This document shows, piece by piece, positions 8,886 to 16,931 of a stretch of 64,000 nt of DNA. The notes below the pieces were generated by a model that saw nothing but the letters and a program-made list of their open reading frames with translations, was not told the DNA's origin and made no database searches. Source of the DNA: Arthrobacter sp. NicSoilB8. Lineage in GTDB: Bacteria > Actinomycetota > Actinomycetes > Actinomycetales > Micrococcaceae. Both the position numbers and the translations under genes were made by a program. How positions within the stretch are numbered: position 1 is the stretch's first letter; each line of letters begins with the position of its first letter. The DNA is taken from NCBI RefSeq assembly GCF_019977355.1, contig NZ_AP024655.1, positions 2,666,001-2,730,000 of the forward strand, written 5' to 3'.

Positions 8886-9838
8886 AGTGGCGCGCGGGCA
8901 GCTACCGCCTCGGCGATCGCGCCGTCATGCCGCCGGGCGGCCCCGACGGCTGCATGTGCGCCCGCCCCGACGGCGAGTAGCAGGGCTACAGCCAGGGTGG
9001 CGCGAAAGCTGCGCCGGGCAAGCCGCAGGCGCGGGCCACGCCGGGCGCCTCTCCGGCCGGGGCTATCCCGGGCGGTGCTTTCCCGGCGGGTGCTGTCCCG
9101 GCTGGCGCCGTCACGCCGGGCGCCTCTCCGGCCGGGGCTATCGCGGGCGGTGCTTTCCCGGCCGGTGCTGTCCCGGCTGGTGCCGTCACGCCGGCCACGT
9201 CCCCGAACGGCGGTGGCGGGCCCTGCTTTGGCCCGCCCGGCCAAGAAAAGCAGGACTCCCGCGGCCGCCGCCATGCCGGCGCAGAGGACGGCCAGTTCCA
9301 CAGGCGACCACCAGTTTCCGGCAACGGCGCTCCCCCAGACCAGGAGGGCGGGCGGCACGAGACGAAGATCCGTCCGCCGTTTCCGGTCCGTCGGGTCGCG
9401 GCGAAGCGCCCCGACCCGCGGGGGCCCGGGCCGCAGGGTCCGGCCTAGGTGGCCGATCAGGCGTTCGGCTGGGTGACCGGCAAGGCGGTCGGGTGGCTGA
9501 CCAATGAGGCGCCCGGCCAGGTGGCCGGTGAGGGGTTCATCCCGAGGTGCCGCGGACCCCGCGGGGCGGTGCGCTTCGCTGCCCGGAAGCGTGGAGCCGC
9601 CCAGCTGCTGACTGCGGACTTCCGCCAGGGCCTTGCCGGCAACGCGATCCCGGCCGCCGGCCTCCGGGCCACCGTATTCCCCGGGCCCCCGGGCGAGGAC
9701 CGCCGCGTCGACATACCGCTGCCAGCGGCTGCGTCGGCGCGACGCAGCAACCGGCGCACCGGTCCCGCTCACGTCTGGCAGCGCCACGTCGGCCCGTGCC
9801 GTGTCAGCCCGCGCCTTCCCGGCGCCATGCCGTGCCAT
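8795..9838 (-). pseudogene. comEC: comEC, 5' part (N-terminal membrane/OB-like region), frameshifted
   Basis: Starts with the ATG at 9838, one base after the comEA stop (TGA-C-ATG). It has a ~160-residue Arg/Gly/Pro-rich leader, then the ComEC N-terminal hydrophobic pair (DLRLVPPALLVWGSAVAG; LAVLCAGMAAAAGVLLFLAG) and a further segment (RATLAVALLLAVGAGAHAAV). Homology to ComEC ends at about 8886 with AEAVAARAP. From there the family sequence (VVAELEI) continues in the next frame, and this frame runs on with unrelated residues to 8795. Between the hydrophobic segments lies a perfectly phased 75-bp (25-residue) duplication. Together the two parts span about 798 codons, a plausible ComEC. Confidence 0.75.
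9038..9187. repeat. 75-bp direct repeat, two copies, within comEC
   Basis: Two head-to-tail units of 75 bp (9038-9112 and 9113-9187) with few differences. On the minus strand each encodes 25 residues of the form RDG(T/A)SRDST(G/R)REST followed by ARDSPGRRGAR. It inserts a highly charged loop between membrane segments of ComEC and keeps frame. Confidence 0.85.
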
Positions 9839-9839
9839 G

Positions 9840-10922
9840 TCAGACGCCGACTAACGGCAGAAGGGCTTCCAGCAACTTCGGACCGATGCCGTCAACTGCA
9901 TCGAGCTCCTGCACAGTCTTGAATCTTCCGTGCTGCTGACGCCACTCCACGATGCGCTGCGCCAGGACGGGACCGACACGCGGAAGGGTCCCTAGTTGCT
10001 CGACGCCGGCGGTGTTGAGGTTGATCTTTCCCCCACCGATGCCCGGGTTCGGGCCACCGGTGCCCGAACCCGGCTGAGCGGCGCTCCCCCCGCTGGACTG
10101 GCCGGGCGGGTCGGGTTCGCCTCGTACCGGCACCAGGACCTTCTGGCCGTCCTCCAGCACGGCTGCAAGGTTGAGCCTGTCCAGTTCCGCCAAGTCAGTG
10201 GCCCCGCCGGCCGCCGTGATCGCCTCGTGAACCCGGCTGCCCGCGGGCAACTGGACCACTCCCGGCCTTGCCACGGCTCCGGCGACATGCACCATGATTC
10301 GTTCCGGCGCCGCGCTGGCACCGCCTCCCGACGGCGCGCCGCTGGCGCCTGCCGCCTCACCGGATGCCGTTGCCGCGGCGGGCGCCGACTCGTTGAGCGG
10401 CACCACCAGGGCGCCCCCAGTGCCGGCCTGCCACCAGAAATATCCGCCCAGCACGACCGCGAGGACACCCAGCAGCGCCGCGGCCCGCGCGCCCGTCCGG
10501 ACCCTCACCCGTGCGGAGAGCGCCAGCCCTCCGTCCCTGCGGTGCCCGGGGAGTGAAGCCGAGTGGTGTGCGGCGTCGCCAGATCGGCGGCGGCGCTCAC
10601 CATCGGCCGAATTTGACTGTGGGGCCAAGCCGGGAAGACCGGGGGCCGGCACCTCCATCCCGAGCAGACCTGACGGGCGCCGCGCCTCCCTGTCAGCGTC
10701 CAAGGATTTCCGCGCATCCGCGTCATCCCAAGCATCCGCGTCATCCCAAGCATGCGCGGAGTCCCCGGCAACCGGGTGGCCCCGAACCTCCGTCGTGTCC
10801 CCGGAGTCCCCGGAGTCCCCGGAATCCGCGGCTTCCCCGGCACCGCCAAGCGTTGCCGCCAGGCGTTCCCGCGCAATCCGGGCGCCCACGGCAGATGCGG
10901 CTCCCGAGTTTCGGCGTGACAT
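9840..10922 (-). CDS. comEA: ComEA family DNA-binding competence protein
   Basis: 360 residues. The low-complexity cytoplasmic N-terminus contains short repeats (GDS three times, DAWD twice). A single membrane segment (AAALLGVLAVVLGGYFWW, about residues 147-164) follows, then an SLBB domain (MVHVAGAVARPGVVQLPAG) and a C-terminal double helix-hairpin-helix (INLNTAGVEQLGTLPRVGPV; LDAVDGIGPKLLEAL). ComEA binds incoming double-stranded DNA outside the membrane and hands it to ComEC. One base separates its stop from the comEC start. It is longer than Bacillus ComEA because of the N-terminal extension. Confidence 0.9.
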   Translation of the reverse strand: MSRRNSGAASAVGARIARERLAATLGGAGEAADSGDSGDSGDTTEVRGHPVAGDSAHAWDDADAWDDADARKSLDADREARRPSGLLGMEVPAPGLPGLAPQSNSADGERRRRSGDAAHHSASLPGHRRDGGLALSARVRVRTGARAAALLGVLAVVLGGYFWWQAGTGGALVVPLNESAPAAATASGEAAGASGAPSGGGASAAPERIMVHVAGAVARPGVVQLPAGSRVHEAITAAGGATDLAELDRLNLAAVLEDGQKVLVPVRGEPDPPGQSSGGSAAQPGSGTGGPNPGIGGGKINLNTAGVEQLGTLPRVGPVLAQRIVEWRQQHGRFKTVQELDAVDGIGPKLLEALLPLVGV

Positions 10923-11106
10923 GGAACCGACACTAGGACACCCGCAACTACCCAGAAATCCCGGCCAGCGGGTATGTGGAAATACCTACGTAATTCGCGT
11001 AGTTTCGCGGCCTCGGGCAAGTATTCCCTACGGTGGTGCACACTATGGACCGGTGGTAACGTCTGCAACCAATCGAGAAAACTTTGCCGGCTGGGGGCAA
11101 CCCTGA

Positions 11107-11129
11107 TCGCCTGGGAGTCCGCCAGGCGA
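11107..11129 (+). promoter_or_regulatory. Hairpin in the 5' leader of the secreted-protein gene
   Basis: Perfect 8-bp stem (TCGCCTGG/CCAGGCGA) with a 7-nt loop, ending 16 bp before the start codon of the 11146 gene. The leader lacks a clear Shine-Dalgarno, so the hairpin may affect initiation. I compared it with the ydaO/c-di-AMP and c-di-GMP riboswitches from memory and saw no match. Confidence 0.35.
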
Positions 11130-11145
11130 CGAAAGCTGGTGTGCA

Positions 11146-12015
11146 ATGGAGTGGTTGTTTGGGCCGGCGGCCGCCATGGCCCTTGGCGGCGCGATGATCC
11201 TGCCTCCGCCGGCGGTAGCCGGTTCGGTGTCAGATGCGATGTCGGAGACCACACAGGCCAGCTCAACCCAGATCGTCAACTTTGCGGTTGACGAAAGCTT
11301 CTGTCCGCAGCACGGCCTGTACGGAATAGCCCACGTGACGGTGGACGGCACGGCGGGCATGAGTGCCGACCAGAATTTTATTTGGACCACCAAGCACGCT
11401 GCCACGTCCATCCACTCCGTTCCGGCGACGGGTGCGATTGCCAACGTGACGGTTGTCTATCATTGCAACGTCCAGGTGCTGTGGTGGGTGGAGCCCGGGA
11501 ATGCCCGCAAGGTGACCGCAGCCCTTTGGGTCAACGGCTCAGGCCAGCAGCCCAGCTACACCATCAGTCCGAGTCAGCCGGCACCCTCGCCGTCTCCCTC
11601 CCCGTCTCCCTCGCAGGTGCCCCAGCCCGCGCCACCACAGGATCCCACCCCGACGCCTCCGCTTTCGCCGCCGGAGGCTCTCCAGCCGGCGCCCGCTCCC
11701 TCTCAGACGCTCAAGGCGACAACTACGCCGGCGCCGTCGCCGGCAATTGCACCGGCGCCGACTCCCGCCGAGACACTCCAACCCGCGCCCGCCCCGACAC
11801 CCGTCGAGACACTCCAACCCGCGCCCGCCCCGACACCCGTCGAGACGCTCCACCCCGAGCCCGCACCGACACCCACAGAGACGTCCCAGCCGACGCCCGC
11901 GGCGACATCCACACCCACGCCTACACCCACACCGACGCCGACACCGACGCCCTCGCAGACGCCGCAGCCGACATCCGGGCTAGCGCCGTCGCAGACGCCC
12001 GCGTCGACGTCCTGA
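11146..12015 (+). CDS. Hypothetical exported protein with Pro/Thr-rich repeat tail
   Basis: 289 residues, family not recognised. The N-terminus (about 26 residues: hydrophobic, then PPPAVAGS) resembles a signal peptide but lacks basic residues near the start. Residues ~35-135 form a compact domain with two cysteines (FCPQHGLYGIAHVTVDGTAG; VYHCNVQVLWW). The remaining ~155 residues are a Pro/Ala/Thr/Ser stalk, including 12-residue units (ETLQPAPAPTPV) from 36-bp tandem repeats and a final (TP)n stretch. This layout suggests a secreted protein with a wall-spanning linker, but no sortase motif or wall-binding domain is visible. A stop codon in frame upstream limits the start to this ATG or later. 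Confidence 0.7.
   Translation: MEWLFGPAAAMALGGAMILPPPAVAGSVSDAMSETTQASSTQIVNFAVDESFCPQHGLYGIAHVTVDGTAGMSADQNFIWTTKHAATSIHSVPATGAIANVTVVYHCNVQVLWWVEPGNARKVTAALWVNGSGQQPSYTISPSQPAPSPSPSPSPSQVPQPAPPQDPTPTPPLSPPEALQPAPAPSQTLKATTTPAPSPAIAPAPTPAETLQPAPAPTPVETLQPAPAPTPVETLHPEPAPTPTETSQPTPAATSTPTPTPTPTPTPTPSQTPQPTSGLAPSQTPASTS
11770..11880 (+). repeat. 36-bp tandem repeat in the Pro/Thr-rich tail
   Basis: Two near-identical 36-bp units start at 11770 and 11806 and a diverged third follows at about 11842. Each encodes 12 residues of ETLQPAPAPTPV type. A finer (ACC-CCG)n array encoding Thr-Pro lies downstream to about 11950. Confidence 0.75.
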
Positions 12016-12036
12016 GCCACTGCTAGCGGCCGGGGC

Positions 12037-12222
12037 TCACTGCTGATAGGTGATGTAAGCCTCGTACTGTACCCGCCATTTGTCCGGGGCTTTGGGATCC
12101 GGCACGGTGGTAGTCAGGAATTGGACGCTGGTCACTTGGCCCTTGAGGTACTTCAGCCATTTGGTCACCTCTTCCGCAACGTCGCGATCGAGCTGGGCTA
12201 CGTGGTGCACCTGCATTGCCAT
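12037..12222 (-). CDS. Small Cse60-like hypothetical protein
   Basis: 61-residue acidic/basic mixed protein. Its shape resembles the small sporulation-protein Cse60 family: an N-terminal MQVxxV strand, a helix with DxDVAEEVTKWLKYL, VTSVQFLTTTV, and a closing YEAYITY strand. The resemblance is from memory and unverified. It stands convergent to the exported-protein gene, with 21 bp between the stop codons. In a non-sporulating actinobacterium the role would not be sporulation. Codon use is normal for the window, which supports a real gene. Confidence 0.6.
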   Translation of the reverse strand: MAMQVHHVAQLDRDVAEEVTKWLKYLKGQVTSVQFLTTTVPDPKAPDKWRVQYEAYITYQQ

Positions 12223-12316
12223 GGCGGCCTCCGGTACGCTGTGGTTCGGTGCAGTGACTTTACCGCCAGCGCCCGCTCCCGGCCAGCCTTTCGTTCATCA
12301 CGGATAGACTCCGGCA

Positions 12317-13411
12317 CTAGTCGCCAGCCCGGGCAGCTGTCCGGCCGCGGCCCGATTCCCCGCCGTCCAGCTCCGTCGCGGCCCGTTTCCCGTCCTCGAT
12401 AGCGGCGCCGCCGGCACCGCTAGGGCCGGAGCTTCCGGGGGTGCTGCCCTCCCCCACGATCACCGCCAGCACGCCGAGCCCCGCGTGCGCGGCCAGGACG
12501 GCCGGGAGGGAGCTGATCTGCGCCGGCGGGCAGGCCGGCAACGCTGCCGCCAGCCGCCGGGCAAGCTCCTCGGCCTGCGCCTGGTTGCCGAAGTGGTGCA
12601 CGGCCAGCCGCGCCTGCCCGGCCGGACGGGCCGAGGCATCAGCGGCAACGATTTCTTCCAGCCGCGCGATCGCCTTCGCCGCGGACCGGACCTTTTCAAG
12701 CGGGATGATCCGGCCGTCGTCAACGGCAAGGATGGGTTTGATGGAGAACACGGTCCCCCACAATGAGGCGGCCGCTCCGATCCGGCCGCCCCGGCGCAGC
12801 TGCTCCAGGCTCGGAACATAGAAGTACACCTTGGTGCGGTCCAGCCGGTCCTGGGCAAAGGCCTTCACCTCGGCCACGGTCCTGCCGTCCGCCGCCGCGA
12901 CAACGGCGCCCTGCACGCCCATCCCCTGGGCCATTCCGACCGTCCGCGAGTCGAGGACCTCGACGGGGATGCCGACCCGTTCGGCTGCCAGCCGCGCGGC
13001 GTCGGCGGTCCCGGAGAGCTCGCCGGAAATGTGAATTGAGACAACGGACCGGAAGCCGCGTGCGCCAGCCGCCCGGTAGGCGTGTTCAAACTGCCCGGGT
13101 GAGGGACGGGAGGTCTTGACGGGCTTGCCGCTGGCAAGGGCGACGGCGATCGTCTCCGCGATGTCGTCCTCACCCTCGCCGTAGATCTCGGCGCCCACCA
13201 TGACGGGCATGGGAACAACGGTGAGTCTGCCGTCAGCGGTGAAAGCGCGGACCCAGTCTGCGGGCAGCGCCGCGGCGGAGTCCGTGACAACAGCAACCTG
13301 CACGACGGCGGCAGGCACGGGCTCGGGAAGGACACCGGCCCGGGGGCCTTGCCGGAGGCGGACAAGCCGCTCGCGCAGCCATGGCCAGCCTGGCGGCTCG
13401 CGGTCTGGCAC
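12317..13411 (-). CDS. DegV family (fatty-acid-binding) protein
   Basis: 364 residues: an unusual ~35-residue Pro/Arg-rich N-terminal stretch, then the DegV fold. Visible motifs are VAVVTDSAAALPADWV, GKPVKTSRPSPGQF (the conserved TSxPS lipid-contact motif), VVSIHISGELSGT and FYVPSLEQLRRGGRIGAA. Family members bind fatty acids, and some are FakB subunits that present them to a FakA kinase. No FakA-like gene is nearby. The GTG start has an excellent AGGAGG six bases upstream. A ~40-residue Gly/Ser-rich C-terminal tail follows the domain. Confidence 0.9.
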   Translation of the reverse strand: MPDREPPGWPWLRERLVRLRQGPRAGVLPEPVPAAVVQVAVVTDSAAALPADWVRAFTADGRLTVVPMPVMVGAEIYGEGEDDIAETIAVALASGKPVKTSRPSPGQFEHAYRAAGARGFRSVVSIHISGELSGTADAARLAAERVGIPVEVLDSRTVGMAQGMGVQGAVVAAADGRTVAEVKAFAQDRLDRTKVYFYVPSLEQLRRGGRIGAAASLWGTVFSIKPILAVDDGRIIPLEKVRSAAKAIARLEEIVAADASARPAGQARLAVHHFGNQAQAEELARRLAAALPACPPAQISSLPAVLAAHAGLGVLAVIVGEGSTPGSSGPSGAGGAAIEDGKRAATELDGGESGRGRTAARAGD

Positions 13412-13487
13412 GACGGACCTCCTGCTATCGGGACGCGTGGGCTAAACGTCCGGCCGCACAATCCGTGCCGGTGACGTTGTCAGCGCC

Positions 13488-13511
13488 GGCCGCCGGCATG
13501 TGCCGGCGGCC
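13488..13511 (-). terminator. Hairpin downstream of leuS
   Basis: 9-bp GC-only inverted repeat (GGCCGCCGG/CCGGCGGCC, 6-nt loop) 23 bp after the leuS stop. There is no U run, so it is only a probable terminator or mRNA 3'-end stabiliser. Confidence 0.45.
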
Positions 13512-13533
13512 AGCGTCTGGCTGGTACGTCCCG

Positions 13534-16065
13534 CTATGCCGGGACGATGTTGACCAGTTTAGGCGCCCGCACGATCACAGTGCGGAGGGCGCGTCCGTCG
13601 AGGGCACGCTGGACGTTGTCCGAGGCCAGCGCCAGTTCGCGCAGTTCATCCTCGGAGATGTCCGGTGAAACCTCGAGGCGGTCCCGCACCTTGCCCTGCA
13701 CCTGGACAACGGCCGTGACCGTGTCCTCCACGAGCAGGGCGTCGTCGTGCGTGGGCCAGCCGGCATTGGCCACTGACGCCGGGTGTCCCAGGACGTTCCA
13801 CAGGTCCTCGGCGGTGTAAGGCGCAAACAGGCTCAGGATGACGGCAACGGCTTCCGCGGCTTCGCGGACAGCGGGATCCGCGCCGCCGGCCCCGGCGGCT
13901 GAGTCAATGGTTTTGCGGGTCGCGTTGACCAGTTCCATCAACTTGGCCACGACCACATTGAACTTGTTGTGGTCCAGCAGGGACTGAGCGTCGGCGATCG
14001 TGCGGTGGGTGACGGTGCGCAGGGCACGGTCACCGGTGGAGAAGTCGACGCCGGGTTCGCTCGTGACGTCCTGGCCAAGCCGCCAGGCGCGGGCCAGGAA
14101 CTTCGCGGAGCCCGACGGCGATACGTCCGCCCAGTCGACGTCGTCTTCCGGCGGGGAGGCGAAGATCATGGTCAGGCGGACGGCGTCCACGCCGAACTTG
14201 TCCAGCTGCTCGCCGAGGTCGACGCCGTTACCCAGGGACTTGCTCATGGCCTTACCGCCGTTAAGCACCTGGCCCTGGTTCAGCAGCGCCCGGAAGGGCT
14301 CGTCGGCGTCGATCATGCCGAGGTCGTGGATCACCTTGGTGAAGAACCGCGCATACAGCAGGTGCAGGATCGCGTGCTCGACGCCGCCGACGTACTGGCC
14401 CACCGGCATCCAGTCGTTGATCTTAGCGGGATCAAACGGGCCCTCGGTGTACTCCGGGGAGACGAAGCGCAGGAAGTACCAGGACGAGTCCACGAAGGTG
14501 TCCATGGTGTCCGTGTCGCGTTTGGCCGGGCCGTGGCAGCCGGGGCATTCGACGTTGACCCAGGCCTCGGCAGCTGCCAGCGGGGACGTGCCCTTCGGGG
14601 ACAGGTCCTCTCCGCGCAGGTCTGCCGGGAGGGTCACGGGCAGCTGGTCGTCCGGGACCGGGACCTCGCCGCAGGCCGGGCAGTGGATGATGGGGATCGG
14701 GGTGCCCCAGAACCGCTGCCGGCTCAGCAGCCAGTCGCGCAGGCGGAAGTTCACGAACTTTTCGCCCGTGCCGAGCTCACGCAGGATTTCGATGGCCGCC
14801 GGAATGGCCTCGGCCTTCGGCAGCCCGTCCAGCGCGCCGGAGTTGATCAGGGTGCCCTCACCGGCGGTTGCGGTGCCCGTCACCGCGGGGTCTTCCTCAC
14901 CGGTGTCCAGAACGGCCCGGACGGGCAGGTCAAAGGTCTTGGCGAAGTCGAGGTCGCGCTGGTCGTGGGCCGGGACGGCCATGATGGCGCCCGTGCCGTA
15001 GTCGGCCAGGACATAGTCGGCGGCCCAGACGGGCAGCTTCTCGCCATTGAGCGGGTTGGTCGCGTAGCGGCCCGTGAAGACGCCGGTCTTCTCCCGCTCG
15101 GTGGACTGGCGCTCGATCTCGGACAGTGCCTTGACCTGTTCGCGGTAGGCGTCCAGGGCCGCGGCGTGCTCGTCGGTGACGAGTTCGACGGCGAGCGGCG
15201 CGTCGGCGGCGACGACGAAGAACGTGGCACCGTAGAGGGTGTCCGGGCGCGTGGTGAAGACCATGACCTCTTTGGCGGGTTTGCCGCCGTCGGCTTCAAC
15301 CACGAACTTGACGTGGGCACCTTCGGAGCGGCCGATCCAGTTCTTCTGCATGGCCAGGACGCGCTCGGGCCAGTGCCCGCGCAGTTCGTCCATGTCATCG
15401 AGCAGACGGTCCGCGTAGTCGGTGATCTTGAAGTACCACTGATTCAAGGACTTCTTGGTGACAGGCGTGCCGCACCGCTCGCAGGCACCGTTGACCACTT
15501 GCTCGTTGGCCAGGACGGTCTGGTCCTTGGGGCACCAGTTGACCGGCGAATCCTTGCGGTAGGCCAGTCCGCGCTCGTAGAAGCGCTTGAACAGCCACTG
15601 GGTCCAGCGGTAGTACTCCGGGTCCGAGGTGTGCAGCCGGCGGGACCAGTCAGCCGAGATGGCGTAACGCTTGAACGACGCCGCCTGGGTGTCGATGTTG
15701 GCGTACGTCCACTCGCTGGGGTGGGCGTTGCGTTTGATCGCGGCGTTCTCCGCGGGCAGGCCGAAGGAGTCCCAGCCGATCGGGTGCAGCACGTCATAGC
15801 CCTGCTGGCGGAGGTACCGGGCCACAACGTCGCCCATGGCGAATGCCTCGGCGTGGCCCATGTGAAGGTCACCGGACGGGTACGGGAACATGTCCAGCAC
15901 GTAACGGCGTTCCTTTGAGCCGTCGTCGAGCGGCGTGAAGACCTTCAGGTCTTCCCAGACCTGCGGCCATTTGGCTTCCATCGCAGCGAAGCTGTAGGCG
16001 CCTTCCTCGGGCCCCTCCGCCGCGGCTGCTGGTGATCCGGTCTGTGTTTCCGGCTGAACGCTCAC
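13534..16065 (-). CDS. leuS: Leucine--tRNA ligase
   Basis: 843-residue class Ia synthetase that charges tRNA-Leu. The HIGH-type motif is HMGH ([13 protein letters not shown], near residue 70), the CP1 editing domain occupies the middle with several cysteines, and the KMSKS loop appears as KAMSKS. The C-terminal anticodon-binding and leucyl-specific domains are complete. It is probably controlled by a leucine attenuator: a leucine-rich leader peptide and a terminator hairpin lie 190-300 bp upstream. Any transcript reaching leuS must pass the hairpin at 16257-16280. Confidence 0.97.
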   Translation of the reverse strand: MSVQPETQTGSPAAAAEGPEEGAYSFAAMEAKWPQVWEDLKVFTPLDDGSKERRYVLDMFPYPSGDLHMGHAEAFAMGDVVARYLRQQGYDVLHPIGWDSFGLPAENAAIKRNAHPSEWTYANIDTQAASFKRYAISADWSRRLHTSDPEYYRWTQWLFKRFYERGLAYRKDSPVNWCPKDQTVLANEQVVNGACERCGTPVTKKSLNQWYFKITDYADRLLDDMDELRGHWPERVLAMQKNWIGRSEGAHVKFVVEADGGKPAKEVMVFTTRPDTLYGATFFVVAADAPLAVELVTDEHAAALDAYREQVKALSEIERQSTEREKTGVFTGRYATNPLNGEKLPVWAADYVLADYGTGAIMAVPAHDQRDLDFAKTFDLPVRAVLDTGEEDPAVTGTATAGEGTLINSGALDGLPKAEAIPAAIEILRELGTGEKFVNFRLRDWLLSRQRFWGTPIPIIHCPACGEVPVPDDQLPVTLPADLRGEDLSPKGTSPLAAAEAWVNVECPGCHGPAKRDTDTMDTFVDSSWYFLRFVSPEYTEGPFDPAKINDWMPVGQYVGGVEHAILHLLYARFFTKVIHDLGMIDADEPFRALLNQGQVLNGGKAMSKSLGNGVDLGEQLDKFGVDAVRLTMIFASPPEDDVDWADVSPSGSAKFLARAWRLGQDVTSEPGVDFSTGDRALRTVTHRTIADAQSLLDHNKFNVVVAKLMELVNATRKTIDSAAGAGGADPAVREAAEAVAVILSLFAPYTAEDLWNVLGHPASVANAGWPTHDDALLVEDTVTAVVQVQGKVRDRLEVSPDISEDELRELALASDNVQRALDGRALRTVIVRAPKLVNIVPA

Positions 16066-16256
16066 TGCTGGCCTCTTCTGTTCTATGCGGCCTGTTATGT
16101 CAAGCCTGTGTACCTTCAGGCCCGCCTGCCGCCAGGCCTGTCTACCTTCAAGTCTGCACCGTCAAGGCCGGTTGACCGGCCCGGACTCGTTGTTGTGCTT
16201 ACGTATTACTGCTGCTGTCCTGCTGCCCGCCGGCCCGAAACAGGCCCCAGACACAC

Positions 16257-16280
16257 AAAAGCCCCTCGACATGGAGGGGC
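16257..16280 (-). terminator. Attenuator terminator in the leuS leader
   Basis: 7-bp GC-rich stem (GCCCCTC/GAGGGGC, loop CATGTC) followed on the minus strand by TTTTGTGTGT: a typical intrinsic terminator placed ~190 bp before the leuS start and ~55 bp after a leucine-rich leader peptide. GCCGCC just after the peptide stop (minus-strand reading, 16331-16336) can pair with GGCGGC at 16279-16284 at the terminator base, giving an antiterminator. A separate pause-type hairpin, GAGTCT/AGACTC, lies at 16297-16318. Confidence 0.75.
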
Positions 16281-16335
16281 CGCCGCTCGGCAATCCGAGT
16301 CTCTCTGTTCGAAGACTCTTCGGGATGCCGGGCGG

Positions 16336-16362
16336 CTAACTAAGCAGGAGCACAGCGCGCAT
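16336..16362 (-). CDS. leuS leader peptide (leucine attenuation)
   Basis: Eight codons plus TAG encoding MRAVLLLS, with three consecutive leucine codons (CTC CTG CTT). It lies upstream of a pause hairpin, an antiterminator pairing and the terminator at 16257-16280, ahead of leuS. No Shine-Dalgarno precedes it. A TAAAGT -10 at 16369-16374 puts the expected transcription start at the A of its ATG, so it would be translated leaderless, as is common in actinobacteria. Leucine shortage would stall ribosomes on the Leu codons and favour readthrough into leuS. Inferred from sequence layout. Confidence 0.7.
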   Translation of the reverse strand: MRAVLLLS

Positions 16363-16368
16363 AGGACC

Positions 16369-16374
16369 ACTTTA
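16369..16374 (-). promoter_or_regulatory. Candidate -10 box for leuS leader transcript
   Basis: TAAAGT on the minus strand, seven bases before the leader peptide ATG. The -35 region is weak (TTCAGC at 16394-16399, spacing 19). Proposed because it would make the leader peptide leaderless. Confidence 0.4.
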
Positions 16375-16399
16375 GCCCCTCGAACGGTTTCGCGCTGAA

Positions 16400-16842
16400 C
16401 CGACAGCCCGGCCGCGCCCGGGAGCGGCACAGTGGCGGCATGGAAGCCTGGCGCGGTGGCGCCAGGCGCTGGCCACCATGCGGGCCACTGTGCCGAAATT
16501 GTTACAAAGGCAACACCTAGGGAATAGCAGTACCTACTCTCTCTGGTGAGAGAGCTTGGGCAGGTATTCACGATGGGTAGTCCGGTAGCCTTCCGGGAAC
16601 CGCAGGTGAAAAATCACGTATTACTCGGGTAGGAACCGCTATCGAGCGACGATTATTGCGAGGTTTGCCGCAGAAACCCGAACATTAGCGTCCTTAACTG
16701 GGAGAGAACTGTGAATAACCGGTAGATGGCCTAGTAATTTCGATCTTGCCAAACGATTCGAACGGGAACACTATTCGATAAAGATCAGTAATTGGGATCT
16801 CTTGGGGGGATTCGCAAATGGTCTCAGGTTGAGGAGCCTGTC
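16400..16842. other. AT-richer intergenic region upstream of the RND operon
   Basis: About 440 bp without a supported gene, noticeably more AT-rich than its surroundings from ~16490 on. It contains a 6-bp hairpin CTCTCT-GGTG-AGAGAG near 16540 and several GTATTC/GGGTAG words. A candidate promoter area at 16745-16785 holds TTGCCA, then TATTCGATAAAGAT. No regulator-binding site could be named. It presumably holds the promoter of the downstream operon. Confidence 0.4.
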
Positions 16843-16929
16843 ATGAGTCACTTGCGCATTACCTCTGCACAACCACCAAGAACCCCCGCTGCCCGCTGGC
16901 ACCACCGCGGCCCCCTGGAACTGGGCTAG
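16843..16929 (+). CDS. 28-residue upstream ORF preceding the RND permease
   Basis: ATG with a strong GAGGAG ribosome-binding site six bases upstream, 28 sense codons and a TAG two bases before the ATG of the first RND permease. The permease itself has no good Shine-Dalgarno. The peptide (starts MSHLRITSAQPPRTPAARW, then two His) matches no family I know. The arrangement suggests translational coupling or a regulatory leader peptide whose translation opens the permease start. It is too short for statistics, so coding is inferred from ribosome-binding-site quality and spacing. Confidence 0.5.
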   Translation: MSHLRITSAQPPRTPAARWHHRGPLELG

Positions 16930-16931
16930 CC

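Noticed and set aside
11023-11145. ydaO/c-di-AMP or c-di-GMP riboswitch before the exported-protein gene
   Set aside because: The conserved cores I remember for both classes are not there; only a simple hairpin is visible.
13969-15918. A 649-codon open frame on the + strand opposite leuS
   Set aside because: Same antisense artefact. leuS has all catalytic motifs.
16066-16335. T-box riboswitch for leuS
   Set aside because: No T-box TGGNACC-like sequence was found; a Leu-rich leader peptide explains the hairpins better.
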